From assembly GCA_030512335.1 (NCBI GenBank), contig JAULSU010000002.1, positions 4,464,001 to 4,528,000 of the forward strand: a stretch of DNA of 64,000 bases, in the 5' to 3' direction. This stretch comes from Immersiella caudata. Taxonomy: Eukaryota; Ascomycota; Sordariomycetes; Sordariales; Lasiosphaeriaceae. Under the pieces are notes generated by a model, which searched no databases, had not been told where the DNA came from, and saw only the letters and a program-made list of their open reading frames with translations. Positions 28,805 through 40,724 of the stretch are shown here, one piece after another. How positions within the stretch are numbered: position 1 is the first letter of the stretch; the number at the start of each line of letters is the position of its first letter. The translations under genes were made by a program, and so were the position numbers.

Positions 28805-31409
28805 CTGAGAGGTCGAATGAGGTGGCACGCAATTGCCAGCGCCAAAACGAAACAGTTGTGTTTTCGGGAGCCCGGGGTGTCGCCGATCACGCAACGGTAT
28901 TAGCCAAGTTGGGTTCGAGTTGACGCTCGTAGGGCTTCTGGAAGTCAACCTGTTCGCTGTTCGTCGTCAAAACTTGCCCATCAGCGGTTTGGGGTTCTGT
29001 GGCTCTGAATGTACTGTGGAAATTCTCCGATGGTTGTGCCTTCCTACAATCGCGCTTCGCGGCTTGCTAGGTTCACTGCGGGGTAGCACGTTTCTCGCCT
29101 TACCCTGCAGGTCACCGCGATCTCATCGTGGCTACCCTGCACGAACTTTCCAGCTCGCTTCCAAGATTATCTGGTCTTTCACCTCCTTGTGCGACGGCAT
29201 ATTGTGCTGCCATTACACTGCTTGATATTTGGAAGCATCGCATCTCCACGTCAAGCGGTGGAGTTCGGTTGCTCGCACATCCACACAACGCCCATGAACA
29301 GCATGACCTGGAGGCGTCTCTCGCGCCGACCTCTTGTCGTTTCAGCATGCAATGACGCAGCAGCCGCTTGTTTCTAGTTACATGCCTGGATGGATCATCG
29401 TCCTGGTGGTCTCCACTCTTCTCAAACTCGTCGATGTCTTGGCGCCTTGGCACCTCGGGAAGGAGAATCGAGTCTGTCTTGGGCATGCTCGACTTGCCCA
29501 GATCCAGGCCGCTGGACCGCTCGAGGGGCACAAGCTACACCCTTGCGGCGAGACCGAACATGCACAGGCAGAGTATGGGTCATTCGGTTCACAGCTCGGA
29601 GACGTTGCACGGCATGCTTCCCGTCTAGCCATTGGTCTCACGAAACCTGGGTGCTCGTCGGATCGGACGCGCTGCATTTTCGGCAGGCTCCGGCTCGACA
29701 CCCGTGGTGCTGCTTGTCGGCTTCCTGAGACTTCACCTCTGTCCCTGAGCCCCATCAGACGTAGAGCTGCCCGCGTGTGCTGACAGTGGTTGGAGAATTC
29801 CGTATGACGCTCACGACTCTGAGCAGCCGCCACGTCACCCAACGGTGCAATGTTTCGGCCAAGAGAGGGGAAACAGTTGTTTAGAGGCAAGGGTCGAGTT
29901 TGTGCCCAGCCTGACCATCAAAGGCAAAGACCCAGCGAGGCAGAGAGAAGGCGATCCCGCTGTCCAGAGATGGCTCAACATATTGTCTTGGCGTTGACCC
30001 GGCTGGTGGTGATCAAACCACATAGCCTCGAAAGTCTTTGCGACTGCCGATTGAACGACGCAGCATAGAAGCCGTATGGAATCTTCGATTTCTATTCCTG
30101 AAGAAATACAAATCAGCAAAAAGCTCGAACCACGTAACCAAGCAACGGTCTCGCGTCGCTACAGTTCCGGGAAGCTCCTGACAACCACTAAACACAACCT
30201 AGGCAGTGACATCCGAAGCAGATCGGCCGCGAAGCGCTCACTGAGCCCTCTCGTCTTTGTCGTCAGCCACGTATTACTGTCAGGTGGATATGTGAGCGAC
30301 TTTGTCTGCCAGATTCGGCGGTCTATTGAACATCATTATTGCCTGATGAGGCGGTTCCCCGTGTGCAGTTGCCAGTCAACTGATGCCCCGCGTGCAGGGA
30401 CGTTGCCCGTGGACCTGCAGACGACCCCTGCGATCCCCACGCACGGCCTTGTCTGCATACAGCGCAGCGGTTCGAGGGCGAGGTTGCAACGCTCAGATGT
30501 TTCTCCTTGAAGGCGTCCTTTCGGGGACGGCCCGGCTCAGCGTTGGGTGGCTGATAGAGCGAACACGATGAGCAAGTTTACTATCGCACTGCTCCGTCCT
30601 GCCTCTGCCTGGATGGTGATACCCAAAAAAAAAAAACCAGGCACTGCGGGATGTGTTCTGTGTTTCCATCAAGTCCGAGACCAACAGCCACCAATTCGCC
30701 AGGGGGCCGGGACGGGAGCGTCGAGCTCCGGGCTACACACGACGACGACGGGTCACCCGCCCCTCCCGGGACCTCCAAACTTCTCAAGAATACATTCACC
30801 AGCCGCGCATCATTGCATCCGAGTGCCAGAGAATCTAGATCTTCTGCCTTGGCCTTTTCCGGCTGATAGAGGGTTGCCGCTTGTCCCCAAGTGTGTGCTC
30901 CAGAAGTAGAGACACCCTTGACCAGGGGGGGCCCGCTTTCAGGGTGACAGGCACAGACACGAACCCCTGGAGCCCACCTGTTCCCCCACATGGACATGAG
31001 CAGGACTTCTCAGCATCGCGACGCAACCTCCCAGAGGTCCATTTCTCATCTCAACTCTCAGTACTACACCCTGTTCCCGGCTGCGCCAACTATCGCTCTT
31101 TCATCCTAACATTCTCTTCTGTATCATTTTTGTTTTTGTCGCGCGACACTATCGCCTGGAGCTACTGCCGCGCTGGACTGAGCTCGAACCTTGTGCCACG
31201 ACAGGCCAACCGTTCTGCAACACACGCTGCCGGAGCTTCAGACACGGGCGCACACGCACGCCTCACCATCTTTCAGGTCACTCTACAGTCCCGCATCCGC
31301 TCTCTTCTCACCAGGCAGGCCCACGACCCGCTTCTCTCAACATCACGACAAGCTGGCGGCGATTACGCTGGCTGCCGTCGACATCTTCCCAGGCTTCGGC
31401 CTCGGGCCA
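28805..31409. other. long intergenic stretch upstream of the Zn2Cys6 gene
   Basis: 2.6 kb between two divergent genes. Overlapping frames at 29112-29890 occur on both strands and none has family wording. The stretch contains an A13 run near 30626-30638. C/T-rich and pyrimidine-biased sequence before 31410 suggests a long 5' leader for the regulator gene. I find no RNA gene. Confidence 0.5.
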
Positions 31410-34035
31410 ATGAATCCGTCTCAACCGCGCCATCTGCTTTCGCATGAGTTGCAACAACCTCACGCCTTCGCCCCGCAGCATGCGCATTCATCTTATAGGC
31501 AGCATGAAGAGCCGTCTCCCCCTTACTCAACACAGAGTGATAACTACAGTCCCCGTGATCAGTTCGAGATTCCGCCAGCGAAACGCCAAAAACTCGCTTC
31601 GCCAGTGCCCAGCGTGCCTGGTAACACGGTGGTTGACCGTAGAGCATCCGAGATGCCTGCGGAGCCGGCCTCCCGCCATGATAGGCCCGGGTCGGCACGG
31701 GGACCCGTTGGCGGCGGGCTCAGCCAGAGTAGAACAGCTGCGACACCAAACACGACCGTCCCGGCGAAGTCTCGCCGTGTTCGAACGGGGTGCCTTACTT
31801 GCCGCGAGCGGCATCTGAAATGTGATGAGGGGACGCCGGACTGCAACAATTGTCGCAAAAGCAGCCGCGAGTGCAAGCGTGGTCTGCGCCTCAACTTCAT
31901 TGACACGCAGGTGAAGAATCCGCGCATGGTGCCGCCAACACGGGACTGGTCAGGTATGGCTCCCACCTCTAGTGCAGCTATACCAGCTGCCGTCTTGACC
32001 CCGGTGTGTGTGCTGGGGACTTTCCCCGGGATGCTAATATGAGGATCTAGTCCAATTCCATGACGAATCACGGATGATTGCATCGGAGTATCGGGGGGGA
32101 TTGGGACGCTACCCCCGTTCTACCGAGCACATTACACCGCCGCGTGAGCTCGAGGTTGCTAGTGTCGGCCCGAGTCACCAGAAATGGAATCATCACGTCC
32201 AGCCCCAGCCCCAGCCCCAGCAGCCCGCAAACCTAGCCAGCTATCGGGACGACCATCCTCCAAGACGGAAAGAGAGTGACACCTATCTACCCCCTATGGC
32301 ACATACGCCAGCGCCGCAGAGTCTGCCGGTTCCCTCTGCAACTCCAACACGAGGCGGGATGTTGCTTGATCAATATGCGATTCGGGACGATGCATTCCGG
32401 CGGTCACAGGGACACCGGCTCAGCGACTTTTCCAGCCTGCCGTCGCCGTGCTTCCCTCCAAACTCGGCACTAACACCAGGGCTCGTACCCGACGGTTTAA
32501 TGACGCCACCGACGGAAAGGTCGACAGGTGAGCGGGAATATCTAAGCACAGAGGACGAAATCCGCTTCATGCAATCTTATACCGATGCCGTCGCCATCTG
32601 GATGGACGTGATGGACAAGGAGAAGCAGTTCAGCAGGGTGCTGCCGTACCTGGCGCTCCAGTCCCCCATGCTTCTCAATGCGCTTCTGTCTTGCGGAGCC
32701 AAGCATTTGTCGCTAGTCGAGGGGCGCGGCGAGGAGAAGGCCCACTACTACTATGATGAGGCTACCAAGGCCCTCCTGAAGTGCTTGCAGAACCCGGATC
32801 GAAACACAGCCGAGTGCGCCACCACCGCCGTAATCCTAAACGTCTACGAAATCATGACCGAGAAGCCGAGCCAGCGGATGACGCACATCGCTGGAGCTCG
32901 CGCGCTGATTCGAGAGTGCGGGTGGGATGCGACGTCGCCGGGAATCAGCGGTTCTTGCTTCTGGGTGAATATCGGCATGGAGGTTCTCAGCTGTTTGGCG
33001 TTCAACTGGCAGACGGCCTGGGACCCTGACCAGTGGGGGCTGGATCTGGAATTCACAAACTGGACACCTACCCCGCGGACTGGCGGATCGGTTGACGGGG
33101 AGAAGGACGCCCTACTCAGGAGCACCGAGGGCGACGAGGAGCTCTGGGTTCACCGTATCCTCTATATCCTTGCCAAGATTACAAACTTCCACGCCAGTAT
33201 TCCTCGCTTCCAGGAGGCTTCGCCCCACGACGAGCAGGCGCGCCGCCAAAGCCGGTTCAACGAGTGGAAGAGGCTGAAAGGCCTGTGCGACGCATGGAAC
33301 AGCAACTGTCCCCGCTCCATGCAGCCGTATGGATATTGCCACACGCCCTCCTCCACCTCGCTGTTCCCCCGTGTTTGGTAAGATATTCGTATCACCCCCT
33401 GTCCCCTTTTGCTAATCAATGGTTGTAGGCTTGTCAAGCGCCCTTCAACCCTTGCGCGCCTATTCTACCACACCGCTATGTGCATGCTGGCGCAGATCAA
33501 TCCTATGGAGCCACGCGACAGCGAGGACAACAGGGTCTCACAACTACTCCACGCTCACCACACCTGCGGCATCATTGCCCATACCAACGACCCAGCCATC
33601 GCATCCGGAGCTCTGCGGTCTCTTGCCGTTGCAGGAGCCGTTCTTACCGACAGGCGGGAACAGATGGAAGTGCTAGAGATTATGGAGAAGAGAAGCAAAG
33701 AAACGGGATGGCGTCTCGGCCGGGTAGTAGCCGAGCTTAAGACCAAATGGGGGTGGGAGTCCGGCTCGGCAGCAGCATCCCGAGCTTTGAGTGCTGCAGC
33801 AGGCACTTCATCGGGGCCAACACTCCCGAGCTTCCTGTCCCCACTCATTCGACCAGAGGAAGGACAAAGCCCCATGAGCCGAACGGCAACGTCGACGCCG
33901 TCCACGTTGAAGCCGACTGTCAACCCTCTATTGGCAAACGCAGATTTCGGGAAGAAGAATCACCCATACCAGAACTGGTACGAGCCGCCAAGCAGAACAG
34001 CGGCGGCGAGCCCCCAGACGTTGTGGTCGGCGTGA
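31410..34035 (+). CDS. Zn2Cys6 transcription factor with Fungal_trans_2-type domain
   Basis: Exons 31410-31953, 32051-33377 and 33429-34035 give 825 residues. Intron 1 joins [20 protein letters not shown]; intron 2 (GTAAGA...GTAG) joins [17 protein letters not shown]. The zinc cluster is complete: [20 protein letters not shown] followed by [17 protein letters not shown] near residues 128-165, with six cysteines and a basic flank. A Pro/Gln-rich stretch follows, including repeated PQ units at 32203-32223. The middle domain ([20 protein letters not shown] through [20 protein letters not shown]) resembles the Fungal_trans_2 regulatory domain. [12 protein letters not shown] after the cluster is a strongly conserved version in Pezizomycotina, so this is probably a conserved orthologue, but I cannot name it with confidence. 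The frame also continues upstream of the chosen ATG. Confidence 0.88.
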
Positions 34036-34725
34036 AGTTTGAAGATCATAACACCATGATACCCCTGTTTACTTTGATGGATAAAGCGCATTTGGTTTCC
34101 GGTATTTTATGACACTGCATATCATCTTTCTGTTCTTGCAGTAGGGGCTGTGCGCCTGCTTCAAAATAGTTCTATGGAGGACTGGTTCTTAGGTTTGAGG
34201 GCTTCTGTATCTTTACTGATCCTTTTTGCTTGGTTTGGATACCCAAATAGATATATTTCTTCCTGGCCCTTGAAAGCACACTCACGAGATCACCTTCACT
34301 GAAACAATGGATTATCTTGGTTTGCTTCGATATTGTCATCTAGGGTTATCTGTCTACCATATGCCTAGGCTTTCTGCCCGACTCGCTGTGTGCTTATCGC
34401 TTCCGCTATCTCCTCTAGCCGTGGCTCCTCCCAAACTCTCGTTTACCTGCTACCAGGGCAAAGTCTCTGGCAGCACGTTTATGTTGGATAGAGACAACAA
34501 ATGCGTCGCTGTGTATCGATGACGGCGATCCCACCCTCAGTCGTGAGATCGTTGACAATAACGGTGATGTCAATGGCTCCAAACTCCAACGCCACCAACG
34601 TACCCCCGCCAAAGCAGTAATGTCAAACGCCTGGCCCCTTCTCGTGGTGACACGTCTTTTCCCGTCAATTCATCGCAAATGGGTATCCGTCGAATGAACA
34701 ATGCAAGTGCAACTGTTTCCGTTGT
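34036..34725. other. intergenic, convergent 3' ends
   Basis: About 690 bp between convergent genes. A plus-strand frame at 34307-34522 is not recognisable. Nothing else is supported. Confidence 0.5.
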
Positions 34726-35847
34726 TCAAGCAGCAGAAGAAGCCCCCTCAACAACTTGAATCTCCTCGCCGTTCTCGATCTTGCCCTCCTCCTGCATGCT
34801 CAACTCATCCTCCACCTCAGCGGGAGGGACAGTAATGCCGTATTTTTCGTAGGGGAAGTCCACCAGGGTAGGGAAGTACTCAGCCCAGCCGTCATCGACC
34901 TCGCCGACCTGGTGCAGATCGACATCACCTGCCTCACCCGTGCGACCAGCAAGCACCTCGGCCTCGCGGCCCGTGTAGACCTTCTTCAGCATGGGGTGGG
35001 GGCACCAGACCACGCGCATTCCAGCGCGACGGCCGGCTTCGACGCCGGGAACGCTGTCTTCGAAGACGAGACACTCCTCAGGCTTGATGGGCTCCTCGCC
35101 AGCGGGAAGGGACTCGTTGATAGTGCGGAGCGCGAGGAGGAAGATGTCGGGGAGGGGCTTTCCGCGGCCAGGGGCAATTCGCTTGTCGTCTCCCAAGACC
35201 CGGCGGTGTCCCTCGAACACGCTGAAGAGGTCTGTCAGGTGGTTGGTCTTGAGGCGGAAGTTGGTCTCGTGGGAGGATGTAGCGAGAGCGATGTGGACCC
35301 GGCTTGGCAGGGGCTTGGAGGCGCCGTTAGTAGCCCCGTTGGTAGTTCCATTAGTCGCTGCGGACTTCTTCTTGATGTCCCAGTAGCGGGTTCGTCCAAG
35401 ATCGCCGAGGAGCCTGACGATACCGGGGAGGGGCTGCGTTCCGGGGAAGTGCTGTCCCTGGAGGGCGTAGAGCTCCTTGGCGTACTCCTCGAGGCTGATG
35501 GGGAGCTGGGCCCTGGTCCGATGAGTTAGTTACGGGGCGGGGAGTAACACTGGGTTGGGGAAAGCGCGTACCACTCGGCGAAGAGGGCGTTTGCAGCAGG
35601 GCCAGGACGGCCCTGTAGCTTCGCCTTGATGGCCCACGGCAACTTGGGACGCTGGTATTTCTCGAGGATGAGGTTGACGCAGAGGGTGTAGATGTCCTCG
35701 GTGTCGAGCAAGAGACCATCCATGTCGAACAAGCATGCCCGAATGGGCGGGAAACTGGGAACAAACAGAACCGTCAATCATCGTTCCATCAGGGTACCTT
35801 GTAAACATATCAGGGTCATGAAGCACCTACTCAGTCTTGGGAGCCAT
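34726..35847 (-). CDS. HAD-superfamily phosphatase (pseudouridine-5'-phosphatase-like)
   Basis: Three exons: 35831-35847 (17 nt, MAPKT plus two bases), 35572-35754 and 34726-35512. The introns use GTAGGT/CCCAG and GTACGC/CCAG and join FPPIRACLFDMDGLLLDTED and ALFAEWAQLPISLEEYAKEL. The product is 328 residues. HAD motif I is DMDG (Asp16 nucleophile, Asp18 acid-base); motif II lies in HIALATSSHETNF, motif III in GRGKPLPDIFLLAL and motif IV in ECLVFEDSVPGVEAGRRAGM. The cap begins right after motif I, as in the subgroup that includes HDHD1/pseudouridine-5'-phosphatase and yeast YKL033W-A. A Thr/Asn/Gly repeat (TNGTTNGATNGAS) interrupts the core, and the C-terminus adds an acidic tail. The natural substrate is not predictable from sequence. 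Confidence 0.85.
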
Positions 35848-36860
35848 GCTGAGTGGCTTTGTGGATTTCAAGTGAAACCGACTTGTGAGTAAGCTAGAAA
35901 TGAGCTGCTGCCAACAGTTCCGGGTATAAGTGGCTCCAAGAGTGTCTGGGGAGGAGCCAGGAGCGTGTCCGGGAATTGGGAGTGCTTAAGTAGAGGCACA
36001 ACTTCGGCGGTTTTTACGGTCAAGTAGCGGTCGGGCCTATGTAGAGCATCCGATTAAACGCACCAGTATAAGAGGTCGGTGTGATAAGAGTAAGATTGAA
36101 TGTGAGTCAGTGGTAGATAGGAAGCGGCGTTCAGGCAGGACCATGGAAATCAGATGGGAGGGGGAAACCAGGCCCATGATGGAGGGGCAGGAACAAAAAA
36201 GTTGGAGAAAGCCAAGGAAGGGGGCACCTAACGTTAGCTGCGGCGACCCTTGCACATTGCGACCTGAAGCCCTTTGCCCCACCAAACGATCCCGAGCCTC
36301 ACTTGACATCACCAAGCCATATACGATACAAAATCACCATTCTCCTCGACAACGCAAGAAGCGAGGCTAGGAGATGCATGCAAGAGATCTGTCAGGCAGG
36401 TGAAACGGGATTTCTCGGACCGTTTACCCCTGTTTGTTGGTGGTAGACCCGAGATAAGAACGGCGCACTAGTTGAAAGCTTCGATCACGGTAGTATTTGC
36501 GATAGGGGTTGAGGTCTGGCTGTGTGGTTCCATCAGAAGTTGAGATGGTGGACAGCCTAACGGGAACCAGCATGGATGACGTGTTGGGCCAATTGGCAGT
36601 TGGCGGGGCAGCTTGCTTCTTTGCACCTCTGACAAGCGAAGCGGGGCCAGCTTCCCGCCCGTTGCATCGCATGTGAAAACACCATCGTGGGCTGACGCTG
36701 GCGACAACCTTTCGCGGCTGACCTGAGCGTAATCCGAGAGCAAGCGTCTTGTACTAACTTGGTGGCCCGCATCTCTCGCCCAATCCATCGAGGTCGATTC
36801 CGAAATCACCGCAATCAGTGGTGACCGGTCTTTGCGCAAGAGGCCAGCACTGGAGGCGTC
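35848..36860. promoter_or_regulatory. divergent intergenic region, HAD / TPR genes
   Basis: One kilobase between divergent start codons. Short minus-strand frames near 36424-36893 are not recognisable. Presumed to hold both promoters. Confidence 0.45.
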
Positions 36861-37756
36861 ATGGCGTCTAGGGATATCGGGGCGTCGGCCCACGATGTGC
36901 CAGACGAGGAGAAAATTCGGGACAAATTCTCACCTGAGGAAGAAGCGGCAAGTAGCCCCCGGTCTGTGGCATAACTTGGCGCCTGGCTGACAATGTGCCC
37001 CAGGAGATGGTTTCAGCATCTCATGCCCACAAAGCTGAAGCCAACGCTCGCTTCACCTCTGGGATATACGACGCAGCCATCAACAAGTACAACGAAGCTC
37101 TGGCTGTTTGCCCAGTCTATCTTGACTACGAGCTAGCGGTTCTCCATTCCAACGTAGCCGCCTGTCACCTAAAGCTGGAGGAGTGGAAGGACGCCGCCGC
37201 CAGCGCCAGTGCCGCACTTAACGGCCTCGAAAAGTTGGAACGCGAAGCGAAAGAGAAGCAGGGATCTGAAGAGGCCAAAAAGAAGGAACCGGAAGATGTG
37301 GTAGAGCTGGAGATCGTCAGCCAGGGCGCCAAATCTGCCGGGCCCGCCGTCAAGAATGTCGAGAACGATGCAGCTGAGGCTGCGCGAGAGAAAAGAGAGG
37401 AGGATATCGCCCGGATACGGGCCAAAGCTCTGATGCGACGCGCTCGCGCCCGAAGCGAGTTGGGGGGGTGGACAAACCTCGAAGGTGCTCTCTCAGACTA
37501 CAAGAAGCTATCAGGGATGCCAGGGAACCTTGGGACAGCGGACAAGAAAATTGTCCAGGCGCAGCTCAGGGCTCTTCCACCCCGTGTCAAAGAGGCGCAA
37601 GAAAAGGAGACAGCAGAAATGTGGGGGAAACTGAAGGACCTCGGCAACGGATTGCTCAAGCCGTTTGGGTTGAGCACAGAGAACTTCAAGATGGTCCAGG
37701 ACCCAAAAACAGGAGGCTACAGCATGAACTTTCAGGGAGGTGGAGCTGACAAGTGA
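36861..37756 (+). CDS. TPR protein, TTC1-like
   Basis: Exon 1 is 36861-36947 (MASRDIGASAHDVPDEEKIR...). Intron 36948-37003 has a GCAAGT donor and a CCCAG acceptor, so it is a GC-AG intron. Exon 2 is 37004-37756. The product is 279 residues. Three TPR units can be read: SASHAHKAEANARFTSGIYD followed by NKYNEALAVCP, then LDYELAVLHSNVAACHLKLE with EWKDAAASASAAL, and after a charged Glu/Lys insert RIRAKALMRRARARSELGGW with the final helix pair. The ending, GNGLLKPFGLSTENFKMVQD followed by GGYSMNF, is the TTC1/tetratricopeptide protein 1 C-terminus. TPR proteins of this type bind chaperones; a cochaperone role is inferred. Choosing the GC donor preserves frame and the family N-terminus. Confidence 0.85.
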
Positions 37757-38718
37757 GGAAGCACGATCTGAGGCAGATACGCATATAACCCCAGATCATT
37801 GGTTTCTTTCGCCAAGAGCTGATACTCTCACCAGCAACGAAGCTTATGGTGTGACCACAGAGGCTCCTCGGGGCTGAAAAAAGATTGTGGACGGCGTTTC
37901 AAACCAGTTCTCGGGTAACCCACAGTCCCATACGTTTCATCGTATCATAGGTAGGCTGGAGGGCAAGACAGAGACCAACACAGGTTCGGTGGTGGGCCAG
38001 CCACACAAGTGGACAACAATAAAATTCCACCAAAAAAAGGAAGGTCTACATAAAAAACATACAACACCAGGGATTCGCTGGTCGTCACCGACCCAACTAC
38101 TAGTCTGGCCCTCACTAGCTTATCTATGGGAGAGCGGACGGGATCCCGAGTTCTCCAGTGGGTATGGCCGTATGTGGTAGTATGGCCTGGAGGTTTGGTA
38201 GATGTGTCAGTTGTCAACAAACTTGCTGTGGTGTTTGCAGGCCATCGGTCTCAGATCTTGCCTCTGGAACCGCCTTGACTTACGAACTGCCTGTGACTCA
38301 CCTTCATTGTGACCGCAAATTGGAAAAAAGGAGCTCCGCATGCCACCTTCAATGACACACTGTGGAAACCTTGGGCTTGGAATGGGTCGATGGACAAGAA
38401 CATCGCGTAAACAATGTGAAAGGGGGAAGACAGCAGCTGCAGGCAACTGGTGCCAAGCCTTGGCGGTGGCAAGGGTCTCCGTCACCCCGGTCTTCGAACC
38501 CCACAGAAAATCCGATAAGCTGCTTATCAACCAGCGGGGCAATTTGTGTCTTCAAAAAATATTGAGAAAAGCAGTGCCCCGCCCCCTGCCGAACCAGACT
38601 CAACACGGCTTCCAGCTCCTCTCTTCGCCATATCCTTGGTTTCTCGTCGAATTCCAAGTTGCGCAAGATTCATTTATTTCATCCGGACGACTCGACTGTC
38701 TCGAGTCAGCGCGCAGTT
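37757..38718. other. intergenic, Nmd3 promoter
   Basis: 960 bp between two plus-strand genes. A minus-strand frame at 38251-38472 ends MKVSHRQFVSQGGSRGKI, but no family is recognised. Nothing else is supported. Confidence 0.45.
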
Positions 38719-40404
38719 ATGGATATCGACACTCCGATGGGTATGGTCCCGCTGGACCCGAACATGGGTACTTCGCGGACGGGCGCAACGTAGGGCATAG
38801 GCGACACACCCTATTCGCAATGCTGCGCATGCTGACAGCTTCACAGGATTCTTTGCTGCAACTGCGGTGCGCCTATTGACGGCACTGCCTCTGCTGGCGC
38901 TCTTTGCTACGACTGGTAAGCGCTCAGACAGGGGCTTGGGCGTTCAGGTTGCAACCGCCGAGCTAACAATGAATCCAGCATCAAATCTACCGTCGATATC
39001 TCCCAAGGTATTCCGAGAGACGGCACCCTTCATTTCTGCAGAGACTGCGACAGATGGCTCATGCCGCCGAACAGCTGGGTCTCCGCCGCCCCGGAATCGC
39101 GAGAGTTGTTGTCGCTGTGCCTAAAGAGGCTGAGGAACTTGGGCAAGGTGCGGATCACAGATGCCAGATTCGTCTGGACTGAGCCCCACTCGAGGAGAGT
39201 CAGGGTCAAGATTACCATCCAGGATGCCGTTGCAGATGGAGTCTTGATGCAACAGAGCTTCGAGGTCGTATACGTGGTCGCCTACCAGCAGTGCCGTGAC
39301 TGCGCCAAGTCATATACCGCCAACGTCTGGCGCGCCTCGGTACAGGTCCGCCAGAAGGTGACACACAAGCGGACGTTCCTCCTTCTCGAACAATTAATTC
39401 TCAAGCACCAGGCCCATCGAGATACCATCAACATCAAGGAGGAGAAGGACGGCATCGATTTCTACTTCTCACAACAAAACCAGGCGGTGACTTTTATTAA
39501 CTTCTTGAAATCCGTGGTTCCGGTCTTTGTGAAGGAGTCAAAGCATCTTATTTCGCAGGATACGCATACCGGAAACAAGAGCTACAAATTCAGCTACTCG
39601 GTCGAAATCGTACCCGTGTGCAGAGACGACTTGGTGGCACTACCTTTGAAGCTGGCGAGGTCAATCGGAAACATCTCTCCACTTGTGCTCTGCCACCGAA
39701 TAGGCACTTCGGTTAATCTTCTCGACCCCAACACGCTCCAAACGGCCGAAGTTAGCGCGGATATTTACTGGCGGGCGCCCTTCGCACCACTAGCAGGCGC
39801 TCCGGAGATGGTTGAGTTTATCGTCATGGATATCGAACCCACAGGCCAGCGCAAAGGCAAATGGGGGCTCTCGGAGGTCACAGTCGCCAAGTCGTCAGAT
39901 CTTGGAGTCAACGATAGGACATATTTTGCAAGGACGCATCTTGGAAACCTCCTGCACCCCGGAGACGCCGCAATGGGCTACCTGATCACTGGATCTAACT
40001 TCAACTCGGACGCGTTTGAGGCCATTGAGGAGTCGAAGACTTTCGGCTCGATGGTACCCGATGTCGTTCTAGTGAAGAAGCACTACCCGAACCGGCGCAA
40101 GAACAAGAGGAGGAACTGGAAGCTCAAGCGCATGGCCAAGGACGAGGGTGAACTCCTACCGAAGGCGTCTGATCAAAAGAGGATGGATGACGACTATGAG
40201 GCCTTCCTCAGAGACGTGGAGGAGGACGAGGAGCTGCGGGCTGCTCTGGCGCTTTATAAGAACCAGAAGGCAAAGAAGGTGCAGGATCCTGACGCCATGA
40301 GTGTCGCGGAAACGGAGATGACGGTGGACGACGAGGGGCCGAAGATCAACTTGGATGAGCTGCTTGATGACTTTGATGAGCTTGATATCCAGGATCAAGA
40401 GTAG
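38719..40404 (+). CDS. NMD3: 60S ribosome export adaptor Nmd3
   Basis: Three exons: 38719-38789, 38847-38915 and 38979-40404. Introns (GTAGGG...CACAG; GTAAGC...TCCAG) join to give MDIDTPMGMVPLDPNMGTSR, then TILCCNCGAPIDGTASAGAL, CYDCIKSTVDISQGIP and LHFCRDCDRWLMPPNSW. The product is 521 residues. The N-terminal CxxC pairs (CCNC, CYDC, CRDC) bind zinc. The body has QCRDCAKSYTANVWRASVQV, RQKVTHKRTFLLLEQLILKH and FKFSYSVEIVPVCRDDLV, all Nmd3 blocks. KKHYPNRRKNKRRNWKLKRM is a basic nuclear localisation region. The C-terminus LDELLDDFDELDI is the leucine-rich, acidic nuclear export signal recognised by Crm1. Nmd3 carries pre-60S subunits through the nuclear pore. All hallmark parts are intact. Confidence 0.95.
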
Positions 40405-40724
40405 GGTAGCCGTTCGTGATGAACACTTTCTAGAGTTTGGGACACTTTGTGTTTACCATGTCAGATTTGACGCAGTGATGATAAGGATTCGGAGTTTAGA
40501 ACTGTCTATTTGGCCGAACAAGAGGGCCCCAGCCATCCAAGTCTTATCACGCCGTGCATCCGTATTCCCATTATCAGTGATTTTTCTGTAAACAATCATA
40601 AAACCACAGGGAGCACATTGCATAAAACATTAGAATAACCCTTACATCCTCCGGCATTCGCAACACAATCCTACCGAGACTCATACCCCCAAAACACAAC
40701 AAACCCCAGAACAAGAAAATCACC
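40405..40724. other. intergenic, convergent 3' ends
   Basis: 320 bp of comparatively AT-rich sequence between two convergent stops. Presumed 3' untranslated regions. Confidence 0.5.

Noticed and set aside
29112..29890. Gene in the gap upstream of the Zn2Cys6 regulator
   Set aside because: Frames of similar length lie on both strands, with no conserved motif.
38251..38472. Small minus-strand gene ending QGGSRGKI
   Set aside because: The ending looks protein-like, but the rest does not, and no family or exon structure could be established.
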